From assembly GCA_905250125.1 (NCBI GenBank), contig CAJNOL010000034.1, positions 153,649 through 217,648 on the forward strand: a stretch of DNA of 64,000 bases. Direction: 5' to 3'. The stretch comes from Rotaria sordida. Its lineage: Eukaryota; Rotifera; Eurotatoria; Philodinida; Philodinidae. A program made the position numbers and the translations under genes. Of the stretch, positions 1 through 12,711 are shown piece after piece; within the stretch, counting starts at the first letter, position 1; every line of letters begins with the position of its first letter. Below the pieces are notes generated by a model that was not told where the DNA came from, searched no databases, and was given only the letters and a program-made list of their open reading frames with translations.

Positions 1-608
1 AAAGGCAATTACGTACAAATAAAGGAAAATTATTTGTTTTTGGTTTTTTTTTCAATGATCAAAGAAAGAAAAAAATTTTCGATGAATGAATATTGATAAA
101 TATTAATAATAGTTGAGATCAAATTTCTATGAAAGAAGAGAGAGCAAAAAAATTGAAACAAACATGTAATCATAAAAACTTTATTTCAACATAAAACTAT
201 TACAAAAGAATCGATAATCATCAAAATTAGAATTTATTTCGTAGTTCTTTTTTTTGGTTTCGTATTCAATGACCTTGTGAGTAAATAACTGCCGTAAGAT
301 TATAGAGTAAATGCTATTATGGAAATATAGTTTACGTTTCTTATGTTTGTTTTTTTTTATTTTAAACTACATACAATAAAGGAAAGTAAAATAAGGTACA
401 CAACCTAAAAAGTGTATACACATTCATGGCAAAAAATTAGTATTAACCATCATTCTGTTTTTTATAAATCTATCACACCATTACAGACGTGACGCTTTTC
501 TTTTAACCTTATTATCGACCGTCAGGGATTAATGATACGGTTTTTTCAGTTCTTTATGTTATTCAATAGATGTCACTATGTTGCATTGTTATATATTGTG
601 TTTTATAG

Positions 609-3488
609 ATTGAAAAAGTACTTGAATCATTACGCCTTGATGATGAAAAATTACGTCAAGTCATGCAATTGCTTGAACAAGAAATGGATGCTGGTCTTTC
701 CCCAGCAACACATAAAAATGCCGATGTTAAAATGTTTCCTACTTATGTTCGAAACATTGCTGATGGCACAGAAACTGGACAAGTTCTTGCATTAGATTTA
801 GGTGGAACTAATTTTCGTGTTTTACTTGTCACTTTATTACCACAATCACGAGTTGAGTTAACATCAAAAATATTCGTTATACCACAATCAATTATGCTTG
901 GTCCTGGTGTCAATGTAAATATTCATGAATTTACAAGAAAGAAACTGAATATATATATAAATATATTTGATTATTTTAGCTTTTTCGTCATCTTGCTGAT
1001 TGTCTTTTGGATTTTATGAAAAAAGAAAATCTTGTTAAACCAGGTGTTCGTTATCCATTAGGTAAATTTTTAATTCAAATTATTTTTGATCATTAATTAA
1101 ATTTCGTTTTCCTATAGGATTTACATTTTCATTTCCGTGTAAGCAAGAAGGTCTTGCATCAGCACGATTAACATCTTGGACAAAAGGTTTTACATGTGCC
1201 GGTGTTGTTGGTGAAGATGTTGTTAACATGTTACAAACAGCAATCGACGAAAAAGTAACGACTTAAAGAAAAAACAACAAAACAAAGACAAAAAAAAATG
1301 TTTTCTCCCTTCGTTTTGTCATTAATTGTAGGATATTAATGTACAATGTGTTGCGCTTGTTAATGACACTGTTGGCACACTAATGGCATGCGCATACAAA
1401 GATCCAAATACAGCAATTGGTCTTATTTTGGGTACCGGTACAAATGCATGTTATATGGAAAAAATAGGTCGTGTCGGTACGTGGGATGGAGATTATAATG
1501 AACCAAAACAAGTTATTATTAATATGGAATGGGGAGCATTTGGAAATAATAATCGTTTAAATCATATTCGAACGAAATATGATGAAGAAGTTGATTTATC
1601 ATCAGTCAATCCTAGTAAACAAATGTACATGAAAAAACAAAAAAAAAAAGATCTATCTTTAAAGTTCAAAATTAAATATTTCTTTGTTTAGATTTGAAAA
1701 AATGATTAGTGGAATGTATATGGGTGAAATTGTTCGTTTAATTATACTTGATTTAATGCAACAAGATTTATTATTTATTGGTCAACGTGATGGTTATGGT
1801 GATTATCGTACGCCATTATTTACACGCGGTGGTTTTTATACAAAATTTGTTAGTACTGTCGAAACCGATGAAGGAATTGCATTTGCAAATACAAGACGTG
1901 TCCTTGAAGATATGGGTATTCGAAATCCAACATTCGATGATTGTGCTATTATACAACATATTTGCAAAAATGTCTCCAAACGAGCTGCTAAACTATCCGG
2001 CGCATGTAAATATCTTTTCGAAACCTATCAAAGGCATAGTGCTTTAAATCTACAATCAATTAAAGAAAATTCTCAATCAAATTTGAACATAATATGCTTT
2101 ATCAAACACACGCGTTCACTTTAAGATATAATCAGTGCTCAGAAGACACTGCCAAAGTTTAGGAAGTCCGAGTACGCACTCATACTCGGCAGGCCATATT
2201 TCTACGCCAGGGATCATACTCATTCGTGTTCTTGTGTTCCGAACGGTCACTATTCGTACTCAAGGAACCTCGTAATTGTTTAGCTCTGGAAATTCCTATT
2301 AGGATCTACGCTCTATTTCTTCTTGTGTCACTTAATGAAAATGCTAATTTTAAATGTATGAAATAAGGCATTTCTTAAATAGAATAAGATCAAGGATCAT
2401 GACACCTAGTTCTGTGGGCATCAGACGGCAAGTCGCGGAAAAGTGTCATTTCTGGCCAAAAATCTCGGCAAGTACTTAGAAAGAATTCGATGATCAATTG
2501 TGTAGCTGACTACGGTTGGTTCAACTGGAATCAGAAATATTCATCTACAGGAGATAATTGTCAAACTCTTCTCTCTAAGTTCTTATTATTTTTGAGAATT
2601 GTTTCAACAGAACCAACCATACGTCATTCACGTAGAAATTTCAAACTGATTTTTCTCAAAAGATTTTCCTGAGAATTTTTTATGTCTTACAAAAAAACTA
2701 TCCTATTGTATATTCAATTTTAGGTCTCGCCGTAATAATCAATCGTATAAATAAACCAAATGTAACAGTTGGTGTTGATGGTTCACTTTATCGTTATCAT
2801 CCAAGATTCAAACGAAATATGGAAAAATGTATGAAAAATCTCGTCAATAAAAACATTAAAGTACGTTAAATAGTTATTTTTTATTTATAAAAAAAAAGAA
2901 GGTTAATCAATAGAAGATTATATAAGTTTTTACTAATTCATTGAAAAATTAAAAAAAAAACAAAGAAAACGAATTTCAGTTCTTTCTACAATTATCAAAT
3001 GATGGTTCGGGTACTGGTGCGGCATTAACGGCAGCAGCAGAAATTTCAGCTGCTAAAGAAAAAAAGTAATCTGATAGTAGAAGAACAAAGTTTCACGATA
3101 GTTAATGAAAAGAAAAAAAAATAAAGTAAAACTGCTATTGTTGAAATCAATATTTGTGCTCATTTCACATAAGCTTGACATAATATTTTTCGATGATTTC
3201 TTTTTTTGCTCTTGATCGCATTGATTTTTTTTTAATATTAATTTTTGTATATTATAATTGATATTTTCTGTTTAGTTTAAATTAACATTATCTGATGATG
3301 GTAGTGGTAAAGGAGCAGCTTTAATTGCAATTGTTGCTGATCGCTTTCAAAAAAGTCAATTAAAATCACTAGCAAGTGTTGATGAATATGATGATGAAGT
3401 TCCTAGTCCATTTCAACCATCGCCATCTAAACCAATATCATTCAATATTCAACCTGTCACCAATACACTCATCAGAACGCTACCTTAA
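609..3488 (+). CDS. HK: Hexokinase, partial at 5' end, with two alternative last exons
   Basis: Hexokinase phosphorylates glucose with ATP at the entry to glycolysis. Exons: 609-914, 980-1061, 1118-1254, 1332-1624, 1692-2005, 2724-2860, then either 2980-3069 or 3276-3488. The frame is continuous through all junctions. Visible landmarks in order are the phosphate-1 loop LALDLGGTNFR, the sugar-binding segment LTSWTKGF, the catalytic Asp in NDTVGT, GTGTNACY, the Glu in MEWGAFG, SGMYMGE and GVDGSLY. Both last exons encode the adenosine-binding loop (LSNDGSGTGAAL or LSDDGSGKGAAL). The products have 452 or 493 visible residues. The family is usually about 450-490 for a single-unit enzyme, so only a short N-terminal part is missing. 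The first visible exon opens after a tatag acceptor with IEKVLESL; no convincing upstream ATG exon was found in 1-608. The family call is secure; which isoform is used is inference. Confidence 0.93.
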
Positions 3489-5520
3489 ATCTATTTTCTT
3501 GTTCTTTTTTTTTCTATGTGTTAATCCATCCTAAGTTTCCCTGTTGTATTTAACAAACGGAGAACGTGATGCGTTTATATGCGCAGAAATATATATTTTT
3601 TTTCTTTGTTGGTATTTGTCGTATTATGGTTATGTTGATATTTCATATTGTATTCATGTTTTTGTAAGTGGTTTAAAAAAAACGCACAAGTTTTTTCCTC
3701 TATCACCTAGTATTCCCGCGAAGTCTCTATGTAGTTGTTCATGTCGATTTGCTTTTGTTTTGTTTTTTTTCTTCGAATAACAATCCTTTTTTTTTTTTTT
3801 TTTTTTTTTTTTAATTGAAATTTATCTAATGAAAATTATGTTTTCTTGTTTTGGATGTATTTCAATTTGTGTGTTTGTGTGTAGTCAATATACACTGTTA
3901 GGTTCAATTTTCATGAAGTATTACGTCGAATTTTTTTTCCCTGTGTTATAAAGGAAATTTAAAATTACGAATATTTCTAGTTTTCAATGAAAAATAATTT
4001 CAATTAAAAAATAAAAGTATAAAAACTTAAAGATATTATTTTAATGCAAGAATTCATCAATTTCCTTTTCTTTTTTCTTTTGAAATTTTTGTTGATTCCT
4101 AAGTCGATATAACCATTGGGAGGATATGTTCTAATGTCTTGAGCTATTGGAAATAATTCAATGCAGACTTGTCTTTTTATACAATAACAAAAAAAACAAA
4201 TAACAATAATATTAATTCTATTAATCTAAAATAAACATGCCCTTGATTCTAATGAATAAAACAGTTATATGGTATCATATTAAAAAAATTCATGCGATAA
4301 CTAGCTGATCAAAATACTCGAATAAATAATCATATATTAGATTGTTCTATTTTCTCTTTCAAATAAGATTATAAAATCAAAATTTTACTATTACTTAATC
4401 CTTCGATAAATTTTAGAACTACAAATGATAAGTTGAAAGAAAACTTCTAAGTATTGTTATGAGTTTGTCAAGGATAAGTTATTGTCTAGAAATAGATATA
4501 GATAATACTATATACACAATCAGATATGTTTCTAACAATTACATTTCATAACTCTTCTGACAGAATAGACAAAACAAGAAGAAAACTATTCAATAAAGTA
4601 ATAGTAATACGTGCAACACATCAGAAGCAAATGAATATATCATATTTGATAATTTTGTCGGCATTGATCACGATGGTATTTAACTTATCATTTATAGTAA
4701 GAGTCTATGTAGATACGTTTTGAAATAATTTCTTTTTTGTTCTTTCTTTTTTTACTATTCTGTGAAGATGGCGATCATCTTGGCGTGTTTTTTTTCTCTT
4801 TTGTCGCTATTTGTGTGATGTAGGGCATTTAGCTAGATTTCTTTTTTTTTCTTTTGCTTGCCTTTCTCTGTTCTGACAAAGCGAAAGCTTACAGCCCTCC
4901 ATAACCATATAGGGACACTTTTTTTTTTTTGGGAGAAGTAAGCGTAATTAAACAGAAAGGAGAAAAGAAAATAACGACTATTCTCTCTTTTTTCTCTCGT
5001 TTTTGCAAGCGATGTCAAGTCGAAGCGAATAACAAATTGTGTTGGGACGTCGTCAACATATACACCGTGAAAGGAAGAAAAAAAAAAGAGAACAGACACA
5101 TACACGCACAATCTTACTAGGAGAATAAAAAGCGAAAGAGAAAGATAGAAACCTTTACGAGTAAGCGCAAGCATGTTCACTGCTGTTCGTCATCACACAT
5201 GAGAATATATGTACAAAAAAAGAAAAAAGAAAAAGATGAAGGAGAAAAAAAAATAGAAGAGTGAGTGAACGATGTTGATGACTTACGTCAATGAGTTTTA
5301 TCTATTTACTATTTACTTGTCAGTAGTGACGACACCTCACTCTCTCATCAATTGCAATATTTCTGACCAGTTTTGTTTTCTTTTTTATATATAACTTATT
5401 GTCATATAGATAAACTGAGTTTTTTTTAGCAACATTATTCATTTTTTTTTACGCAGATATTGTCATTGATTTTTTTTTTATTAAAAAGAAAAAAAAAGAC
5501 GCAATTGATTATTTTTTTAG
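3489..5520. other. Intergenic region between hexokinase and RNF217
   Basis: No gene seen. It holds the hexokinase 3' flank, a run of about 27 T at 3786-3812 and several short ORFs of low-complexity A/T composition without recognisable motifs. The last 750 bases are pyrimidine/purine-tract rich and presumably include the RNF217 promoter. No clear core promoter element was identified. Confidence 0.5.
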
Positions 5521-7482
5521 ATGGCTGAGCAATTTTTATCTAGCTCAACTGATATTCCGTCCGCGTTATATGTAAATAAAGAATCGAATTCACTGGATAC
5601 TTCTGATGTCAATTATCTTATTCGTCGTTCACTATCAAACAAACTTAATGTTAGTGCTATTAGACCAGCACCATCAACAAATACAACACTGTCATCAGCA
5701 TCATCGACAGGTTCACTAACAATTTACTGTATTGAGACAGGTTCTATCGCACAATCAATTCGTCGTCGACAGTCACTAACTAATACAACAGTACTATCTA
5801 ATAATGCTGAGATTACTACGACTTCTATTGATGAAGGTCGTCTATTCAATGATAACGATAAGCCACAAGAACAACTGACAGATGCTGAAAAGACTGCTAT
5901 TGTAAGTGACGGTGATAATGAATCGTTTGATGATGATGATGATGATGAAACAATCATTGATGATTCACTCTATCCACAATCATTTCCAACACCACCAAAT
6001 TATGTTAGTTCACCTTGTCCAATTTGTTTGGAACAAGCAGTATTACAAGTATCTCCATGTTGTTATTTCCTTTGTTGTAATAGTTGTTGGCGTGCACATA
6101 TATCATCAACAATAAACGATGGCCGAATCAAAATCCCATGTGTAGCTAATGAATGTAATAAATATTTAACAAGGGAATCAATAGTAAATTTTGTTCGATA
6201 TGATCCTCCATTGCATGAACGTTATCTCAAATTATATTTAACTGCTAATCAAAATCCACGTGCTAAGACATGTAAGAAATCAAAAATTCTTTTAATTGAT
6301 ATTCAATATGACTTTTTTATTTGTTAGGTCCTCGTTGTTGTCATCTCTATTCTTTAGATACAATAAAATCTATTCCATTAGTAAAAAAAAATAAAAAATG
6401 GAAAAAAGAAAATAAAAAAATTCCTAAACAAGTTCAATGTTCTGAATGTTCACTTGTTTGGTGTTTTCGTTGTTCAGCACCTTGGCATGAAAATATGACA
6501 TGTAAACAATTTATTAAAGGTGATAAACTTTTATTAAAATGGATTAATCAAAAAAATGAAGAACAATGGAATGCAAGAAAATGTCCAAAATGTTCTTCAC
6601 TTATACAACGTGCTGGAGGCATGTCTTCTTCTTTTTTTTCATAATGTTTTATTTAATTATATAATCTTTTTTTTTAAATAAGGTTGTCCTCATATGACAT
6701 GCCAATCATGTTCATGTGAATTTTGTTATTTATGTGGTCGACGTTATTATCAAATTCCATTAATTGGTCAACATAGTAACAGATTCAGGTTTTTTTAATT
6801 TTTTTTTTTTTTTTTGATATAAAATTTTAAACTTGTTGGTTTTTGTTTTTTTCTTAATAGTATGTTTGGATGTCCATATAATTTTTATCCTGAAAAACCA
6901 TGGCTTCGCCGTACAATACGTGGTATGATTGCAACCGGTGTTGTTGTTGCTTCACCAATAATTGTAGCCGGTGTTGTAACTGCAGCTATAACTGTTTTAC
7001 CACCATTTGGAATATATAAACTTGTTCGACATACACGTGCTCGTCGTCGTGCACATGCAGCAGCAAATTTTCCTATTGGTGAACCATTTTTAATTGAACC
7101 TGATCTTGATGATCCAGCAGTATTACCACATGGTACATTTCAATTTAATTTACATGGTGATCCAACAGCTGATATGATGCGAGTTTTAAGACAACATATT
7201 GGAGAATTATCTATTACACAAATATTAGATGATGAAGATATAGAAATTAATGATAATGATTTTAATAGAGATTTTCCATTATCTATTTTTTCTGATATGG
7301 ATATTGATTATTTAATATCGGATGATAATGATGAATTAAATAATTCTCCATTAGATTTTCGTACATGTCCAACAACACCAGCTTCAGCTATACGAAAAGG
7401 TCTTAGTCGAAGTTTAAATAATTTAACAGTGACTTATAATTCATCTATAGATCATCATCATTCAATGACTAAAGAACATTAA
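5521..7482 (+). CDS. RNF217: RBR-type E3 ubiquitin ligase, RNF217-like
   Basis: RBR ligases take ubiquitin from an E2 onto their own RING2 cysteine and then pass it to the substrate. Exons: 5521-6271, 6328-6618, 6683-6788, 6861-7482, giving 589 residues. The N-terminal 160 residues are Ser/Thr-rich with an Asp tract. RING1 starts at about residue 166 (CPICLEQ), followed by an in-between-RING domain (CSECSLVWCFRC) and RING2 from about 336 (CPKC), whose expected catalytic Cys is about residue 349 in GGCPHMTC. One hydrophobic membrane segment lies at about 405-435, after FGCPYNFYPEKPWLRR. This order, including the FGC..Y..P..P.LRR motif just before the membrane span, matches RNF217 better than RNF19 or RNF144. 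The second intron appears to use a GC donor. The ATG directly follows a T-rich AG, consistent with a 5' UTR intron or spliced-leader acceptor. Confidence 0.9.
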
Positions 7483-10400
7483 TATCTCATTGGATTTGTG
7501 AAGAATGTACATAAGTTCTTTCTTTTTTTTTTCTGAGTGCGCATATTTATATATATTTGCCCGGTGTGCTTTTTCTTTTCCTTTTTCTTTTTTACTCAGT
7601 GACAGCACAGTTGCTTATGATATTTATGTTGTGTGCGCATTCATTTGTTTTCCTATTTCTATACCACTTGTTGCACATATAGATAAATAAAAACAAAATT
7701 ATACACAACAAAAGAAAAAAAATAGAAAAAGATATTTCAACTTTCGATGATAATAAAATACAAGTTAATGTATGAAATAGATTTATTGATTATTAAAAGT
7801 AATGATATCGATAACTAATGATTAAATATTATTCGACCGTGAGAACATAAACGTAATAGTAACTGATGTATATATTTGATAGAAAATTGTATATACAGAT
7901 ATACTTTTCTATTTTTATCCTTTTGTTATGATAATGACACATAAATCCTCGTTAATTGATTAGTAATATCTTGCATCATAATTATGACTACAAGGTTTTT
8001 ACTTTACTGCCACTATCTCTTTACCAAGAGTAATTTTTATAAGAAATATACCAGATGTTTCTATCTCAATATTATAATATGTCAGTTATTTGAAAATAAA
8101 AGTAATCTATTTCAGTCGTTGATCTATATTAAAGAAAGAATTTAAAGTATAAACAAAATAAATCTATCGTTATGAAACATACTTATAAATTTAAAGTTCA
8201 TTGACTTTTACGTAATATGGTTTATATTTAACAATCGATCATGTTTATTGAACAAAAAACTAGAGATTGTAGTGTTCAATGCATATTGATTTAATATGAA
8301 TATATTAGAGAAATTGATAGCTTCATATGAGAGATCAATGAATATTTAATTGCCAAAACAAATAAAATTTGATTGTAAAAAGACTATTAAAGTAAAATAT
8401 CTGATTGATAAGCTGAATATCAAACGTGTTATATGATAAGGTATTATATGAATGAAGATATATTCGTCTCACTATCTATAAATGTACTGTATGATACCAG
8501 TATATATTACAATAGTAAAAACTTTAGTTTAAATAATTGTTTGTATTCTAACTTTTGTTAAGAACTAATTTATGATAAAGAAGACTATATAACGACATGC
8601 TTGATGTTAGGTACCAGTCGAAAACGATTGAACAAAAGAATGTATTGTTCTGTTCAGACAATATTAATGTTCATTTTAAATTCTATTTTTCTATCCAATG
8701 TAAACATTCAAATAAAAGAGTACTCCTCAAGGGAAATCTGATATTTATATATGATCAACATTGTATCTGATAAATTGAAGAGACTTTAGTAATTTAAAAC
8801 AAAACTCATTAGGTATTTTTCTTGTATTTACTATTCTACAGTACGAACTTCATTTAATAAAGTATGAACTTTAAAAACAAAAAAAGTATGTAAACATAAT
8901 AAGTCATGAATATCTCAAGTACAATCGTAACGGTCTTTTTTATCAAATTGAATTTTTTTTTTTCATATAGCATTCATTTATGTTAAAATGATTATGTGTA
9001 TACATACTCTCCTATATATATATATGTAAGAAAGTAATAATTCACAAATGGTATTAGTATTTCAGTTTGACAAATGTTGAAGTATGTTGCTTCAAAAAAC
9101 AGAAAAGTCAATTCTATATGTAAAATATGCATATCCTAACAGTAATTGATATAACATATGAAACCTTGACATTGATTAAGTTCAAGTACTTTCAAAAAGA
9201 AAGCAAAAAAAATGATAGAATTAGAGCTTTTCAAATTCTGATAGGTTTATGTGCTCTTATGAAACAAGACAATTGTTCTGTTTCTTGACACAATGTAAAA
9301 AAAAAATTACATAAAAAGTCAATTCGCTGTTGTACAAGATTAAAGTTATGTAATAATCATAGAAATACATAAAAAAGAAGAGATCAATCAATTATTATTA
9401 TTCAATGTCACAGTATGATTCTATTAGTAATAGAATGTCGTAATAGCATCAAATTCGAACAAATCACTCAATAGAATACTCGTGTTTTTGTTAATGTAAT
9501 TTTTTTTGAGTTACTATGATTTGTACGAAATCCTGATTATTTAATCAATGTAAATTATCCAAGGAAATATCTTGATGTCAATCTTAAATATCAGTGCATG
9601 TTTGACGGGATAACAGTATTTTTCACACATTTTCAATGTTTATTATATTTTCTGCTCGAACGAACGTTTGATGGTTTTGAACTAATTTTTTCAACGTCTA
9701 AATACAATATTGTTCATTTGGATATTAGTTAAATATGCTCTGACCTTAAATAAATGTTTGGAAAATGAAGTCAAATGTAGCTCTGCTATATATTTTTAAC
9801 TGACTAGAGCCAGGAAGTATTCACCACAACTTTATTTAGCGTCATTTTCCCACACATTTATTTGTTTGAACTTTTGTGTATACTTATATGTATATATATA
9901 TATGAATTCGATTCAAGAACCTACAGTTAAAGAAGTAATACTAGGGTTGAAATCGGTCGAATTTTTTCAGCAGAACAGAATCGGTCATTTGAAATTTTCG
10001 ACTTCATCGGCAGAAAATCGGTGCATTTAAATGTATCAATTAACCAACTGGTAGTTCTTTTGAGAAGAAGTTTACTAGTACAACTCTATGAATGTGATAC
10101 TCATATAACTATTGAAGTTTCTAATAATAATAACTTCTATTTTAGTTTGTCGCACTCCATATGCTATAAATTTAAGAACGAAGAAAGAATTCTTTCAAAA
10201 TTTTTTCATTTTTTTATTTTAAATCATTATTTAATACAGCTGAAAGGCTTCCCAATTCGTTTAATGTCACTACTACCAATAGGAAGACAAAATCAGCTTC
10301 AAAGGTTTGATTTTTTATATTACGCTTCACATTTTTAGGTTTCTTAATACCTATTTAGATATTGTCTATGAACTGAAACTATTATCTATTGAGAGTCTCT

Positions 10401-10729
10401 GACAGCTGTTTACGAGCAGCCAATAAAAGTGAACTCAATGCCGAGGTGGAAAATCTTTACTTTATACCGAATTTTACTTCTAATGGCTGACTAACTTTTC
10501 ATGTCCATAATAAATACATTCAACATAATACGAGGCCCTTATTGTACTATGAGAAAGTGTGAGTTCGAAATTTGAAGTTGAGATTTTGATGACGCTTTAG
10601 AATTTGTTAGTTGAAAATTTTCGCGCTCATATTTCTGGATTGTTAGAATCGATACAAACGAACAAAATAGACTTGCTTTAGTACCCTAAAAATTGAGAGC
10701 TGGACTATATCCCCTCATCAAAGAGAAAC
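7483..10729. other. Long gene-free AT-rich stretch
   Basis: After the RNF217 stop codon and its presumed 3' UTR, I see no exon with supporting motifs or paired splice sites. Short ORFs here are low complexity. Small TA repeats occur near 9014-9027 and 9890-9903. Confidence 0.45.
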
Positions 10730-11875
10730 TGTTCCACTTCTAGCAGAAACGGTTAAACCACAAAAAGTCAGAAAGAAACGCTTTTTTACAAAATTACAAC
10801 CTTCCTTGGACAACATTACTACAAACGAAACGCAAAAAAAAAGAAGAGAACCATTCCATCGAAGTCTTCATTTACCAGCAGAAGTCGAAAAGAGTGAGAG
10901 AGAAATCGATCATTTTACTTTTTCATCTTAAGGGATGTTTCTAGTAGAAATGGAGTTTTTTGTATTAGAACTCGTTTTTTTTAACGACTAATGCTGTATT
11001 CTTATGTTGATGTAGAGGGAGAAGTCTAAAAGATTTAGAAAGAAAGGGTTTATTTCCTTGTTTTAGGTTAAGGACCGGCCTTGGAGAAATGGATGTTTTT
11101 TCTTTCAGAAATGCTTATGTTTGAAGGAGAAGGGCTGTGTGATGTCTCTATTCACAAGAGGAAGTTTGAAAGAGCTAGATTTTATATAAAGAATATCTTC
11201 TAGCAGATATCGATTTTTACTGGTTGGAATGATTACAATATTTTTATGGAGTGCTTCATGGTTTTTTTCTACTGGTAAGAAGAAATGAATAATATCCAAA
11301 GAGATAGGAATAGATTTCTATTTTTATCTTAAGAATGTCTTCTAGCAGATATGAGTTGTTTGCAACAGAAGTTATGAAAATATCAGGTGAAATACTTGTT
11401 CTATGTCTAGGCTAGTGAGAAGAAATGGAAAATATTCAAAGAGAAATCATTAATTTATGTTTTTATCCGGAGAAGACCTTCTTGCCGATATAGGCGAGCT
11501 TCGTTTATTGATTATCACAACCTTCATTGGATCACATTACTACAAGGGAAAAGCAACAAAAACGAAGAGAGCTACTCCATCCAAGTCTTCATTCACAAGC
11601 AGAAGTCAAAAGGAGTGAGAGAGGAACGGATGATTTTACTTTTTTCATCTTAAGGAATGTTTCTAGTCAAGTATATGTGCAAAATCGTATAGTAGATTAT
11701 ATGTATATATATTTTTTTTTATTCTTTCTTTCCATTTCTCCTTGTTGAACTATTTCCTTTTGAAAGAAAAACCATTTCTCTCTAAATTCAAGTGTATATA
11801 CGGTGTCATATAATAGATTATATATATATATGTATATATTTTTTTTATTCTTTTTTTCCACTTCTCCTTGATATG
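10730..11875. repeat. Degenerate tandem-like repeat field
   Basis: A segment of about 155 bp at 10792-10946 recurs in direct orientation at 11513-11668. Both contain an ACATTACTACAA core, an AAGTCTTCATT block and a CATCTTAAGG-ATGTTTCTAG tail. The short core TTCTAGCAGA-ATATG recurs in degenerate form near 10731, 10934, 11197, 11337 and 11478, with spacing of roughly 100-200 bp. A shorter pair, about 55 bp each, sits at 11694-11746 and 11813-11870 (TATATGTATATATTTTTTTT followed by CTCCTTG). This looks like an old tandem array or a composite repeat that has diverged. No coding capacity was recognised. The following 500 bases to the defensin gene hold nothing identifiable. Confidence 0.6.
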
Positions 11876-12391
11876 TATGATTTTATGTGGGGTGAAGCAT
11901 TTCCCCATAAAGTAGAACAACTTTCCCCATCGACTGGTTCAATGGTCCACTGCTGTAAAATTGATAAAGAAAAACAGTGAAAGCTCAAAAAGAGCATGGC
12001 ACAATTTTAAATGATGTTCCAAAGACAATTGAGTTCTAGAAATTTAAAATAGCAGGTTTTGTAGAGAATTAAAATCTCTATCAAATGAGGCTTTTTTGAA
12101 GTTTTCAGTGGTTACATAAGATAAATATTGTCAAATAATTTTTCTTTCGTTGATAATCTAATCAAATTTACATAAACGACAATGTATTTTATAGAGTTCG
12201 TCATGTTCTTTTTCAATTTATTACATATAAGCCTAAGTCTTATCAGAGAGTGAATCGTGACAAGAAATATTCGAATTCAGATCTGTAATATTCTAAGCGT
12301 TAAACTTGTTCGTGTTTGTATAGATATGTAGATATCACAAATTGTTCACAAAAGTTCACTATATATGTAAGCAAAAAAAATATAGTATAGA

Positions 12392-12711
12392 TTATTTGTT
12401 AATAATAATTATTTCAACATCTGTGATAACATCATTGTTATTTGTTGTTAATGTTGAATTACAAATACAATCATTATTTGCATCACAATAACCTGTCAAT
12501 GAACCTTCTGTAAAAAAACAATATGTACGACAAGCAGCATTGCCACCAAATGAACATACACGATCCATGACATTTTTTTCCTTATGATTATTACACACTA
12601 TATAAAATAAAAATTTTCAAATCTTCAAACTGATAATAAAAGACATTTACTTGATGTACTGCTGATTAGAATTATTAAGAAAACGATGAAAATATCAAAC
12701 TTTGATATCAT
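12392..12711 (-). CDS. Defensin-like secreted cysteine-rich peptide (CS-alpha-beta type)
   Basis: Two exons on the minus strand: 12651-12711 (start MISKFDIF) and 12392-12597, giving 88 residues in one frame. Exon 1 encodes a typical signal peptide with a core of hydrophobic Ile/Leu/Val/Phe residues ending about SSTS. Exon 2 carries six cysteines spaced C-x7-C-x3-C-x10-C-x5-C-x1-C. This is the spacing of arthropod and mollusc defensins, with the expected Gly-x-Cys before the fourth cysteine (TGYC). A seventh Cys lies near the mature N-terminus, and an acidic tail of about 20 residues follows the last Cys, which is unusual for the family. The likely role is an exported antimicrobial peptide, inferred from spacing and signal sequence only. 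The intron is only 53 bp, with GTAAAT..TATAG ends. It could instead be another secreted CS-alpha-beta peptide with a signalling role. Confidence 0.75.

Noticed and set aside
1-608. Search for the hexokinase first coding exon
   Set aside because: Candidate ATGs (for example 426 and 532) run quickly into stops or give no hexokinase-like N-terminus in phase with the exon at 609; the start is left open.
2136-2300. CCGAGTAC/GTACTCGG-rich patch in hexokinase intron 5, resembling patches near 16330-16360 and 40790-40880
   Set aside because: Only short shared words (GAGTACT, ACTCGG); I could not establish an alignable repeat unit or ends.
3544-3780. 78-codon plus-strand ORF after hexokinase
   Set aside because: Phe/Ser/Cys-rich translation of T-rich 3' flank, no motif, no upstream signal; probably UTR.
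4833-5180. 115-codon minus-strand ORF opposite the RNF217 upstream region
   Set aside because: Low-complexity Phe/Ser/Lys translation of purine/pyrimidine tracts; a plus-strand ORF overlaps it equally well; no family signature.
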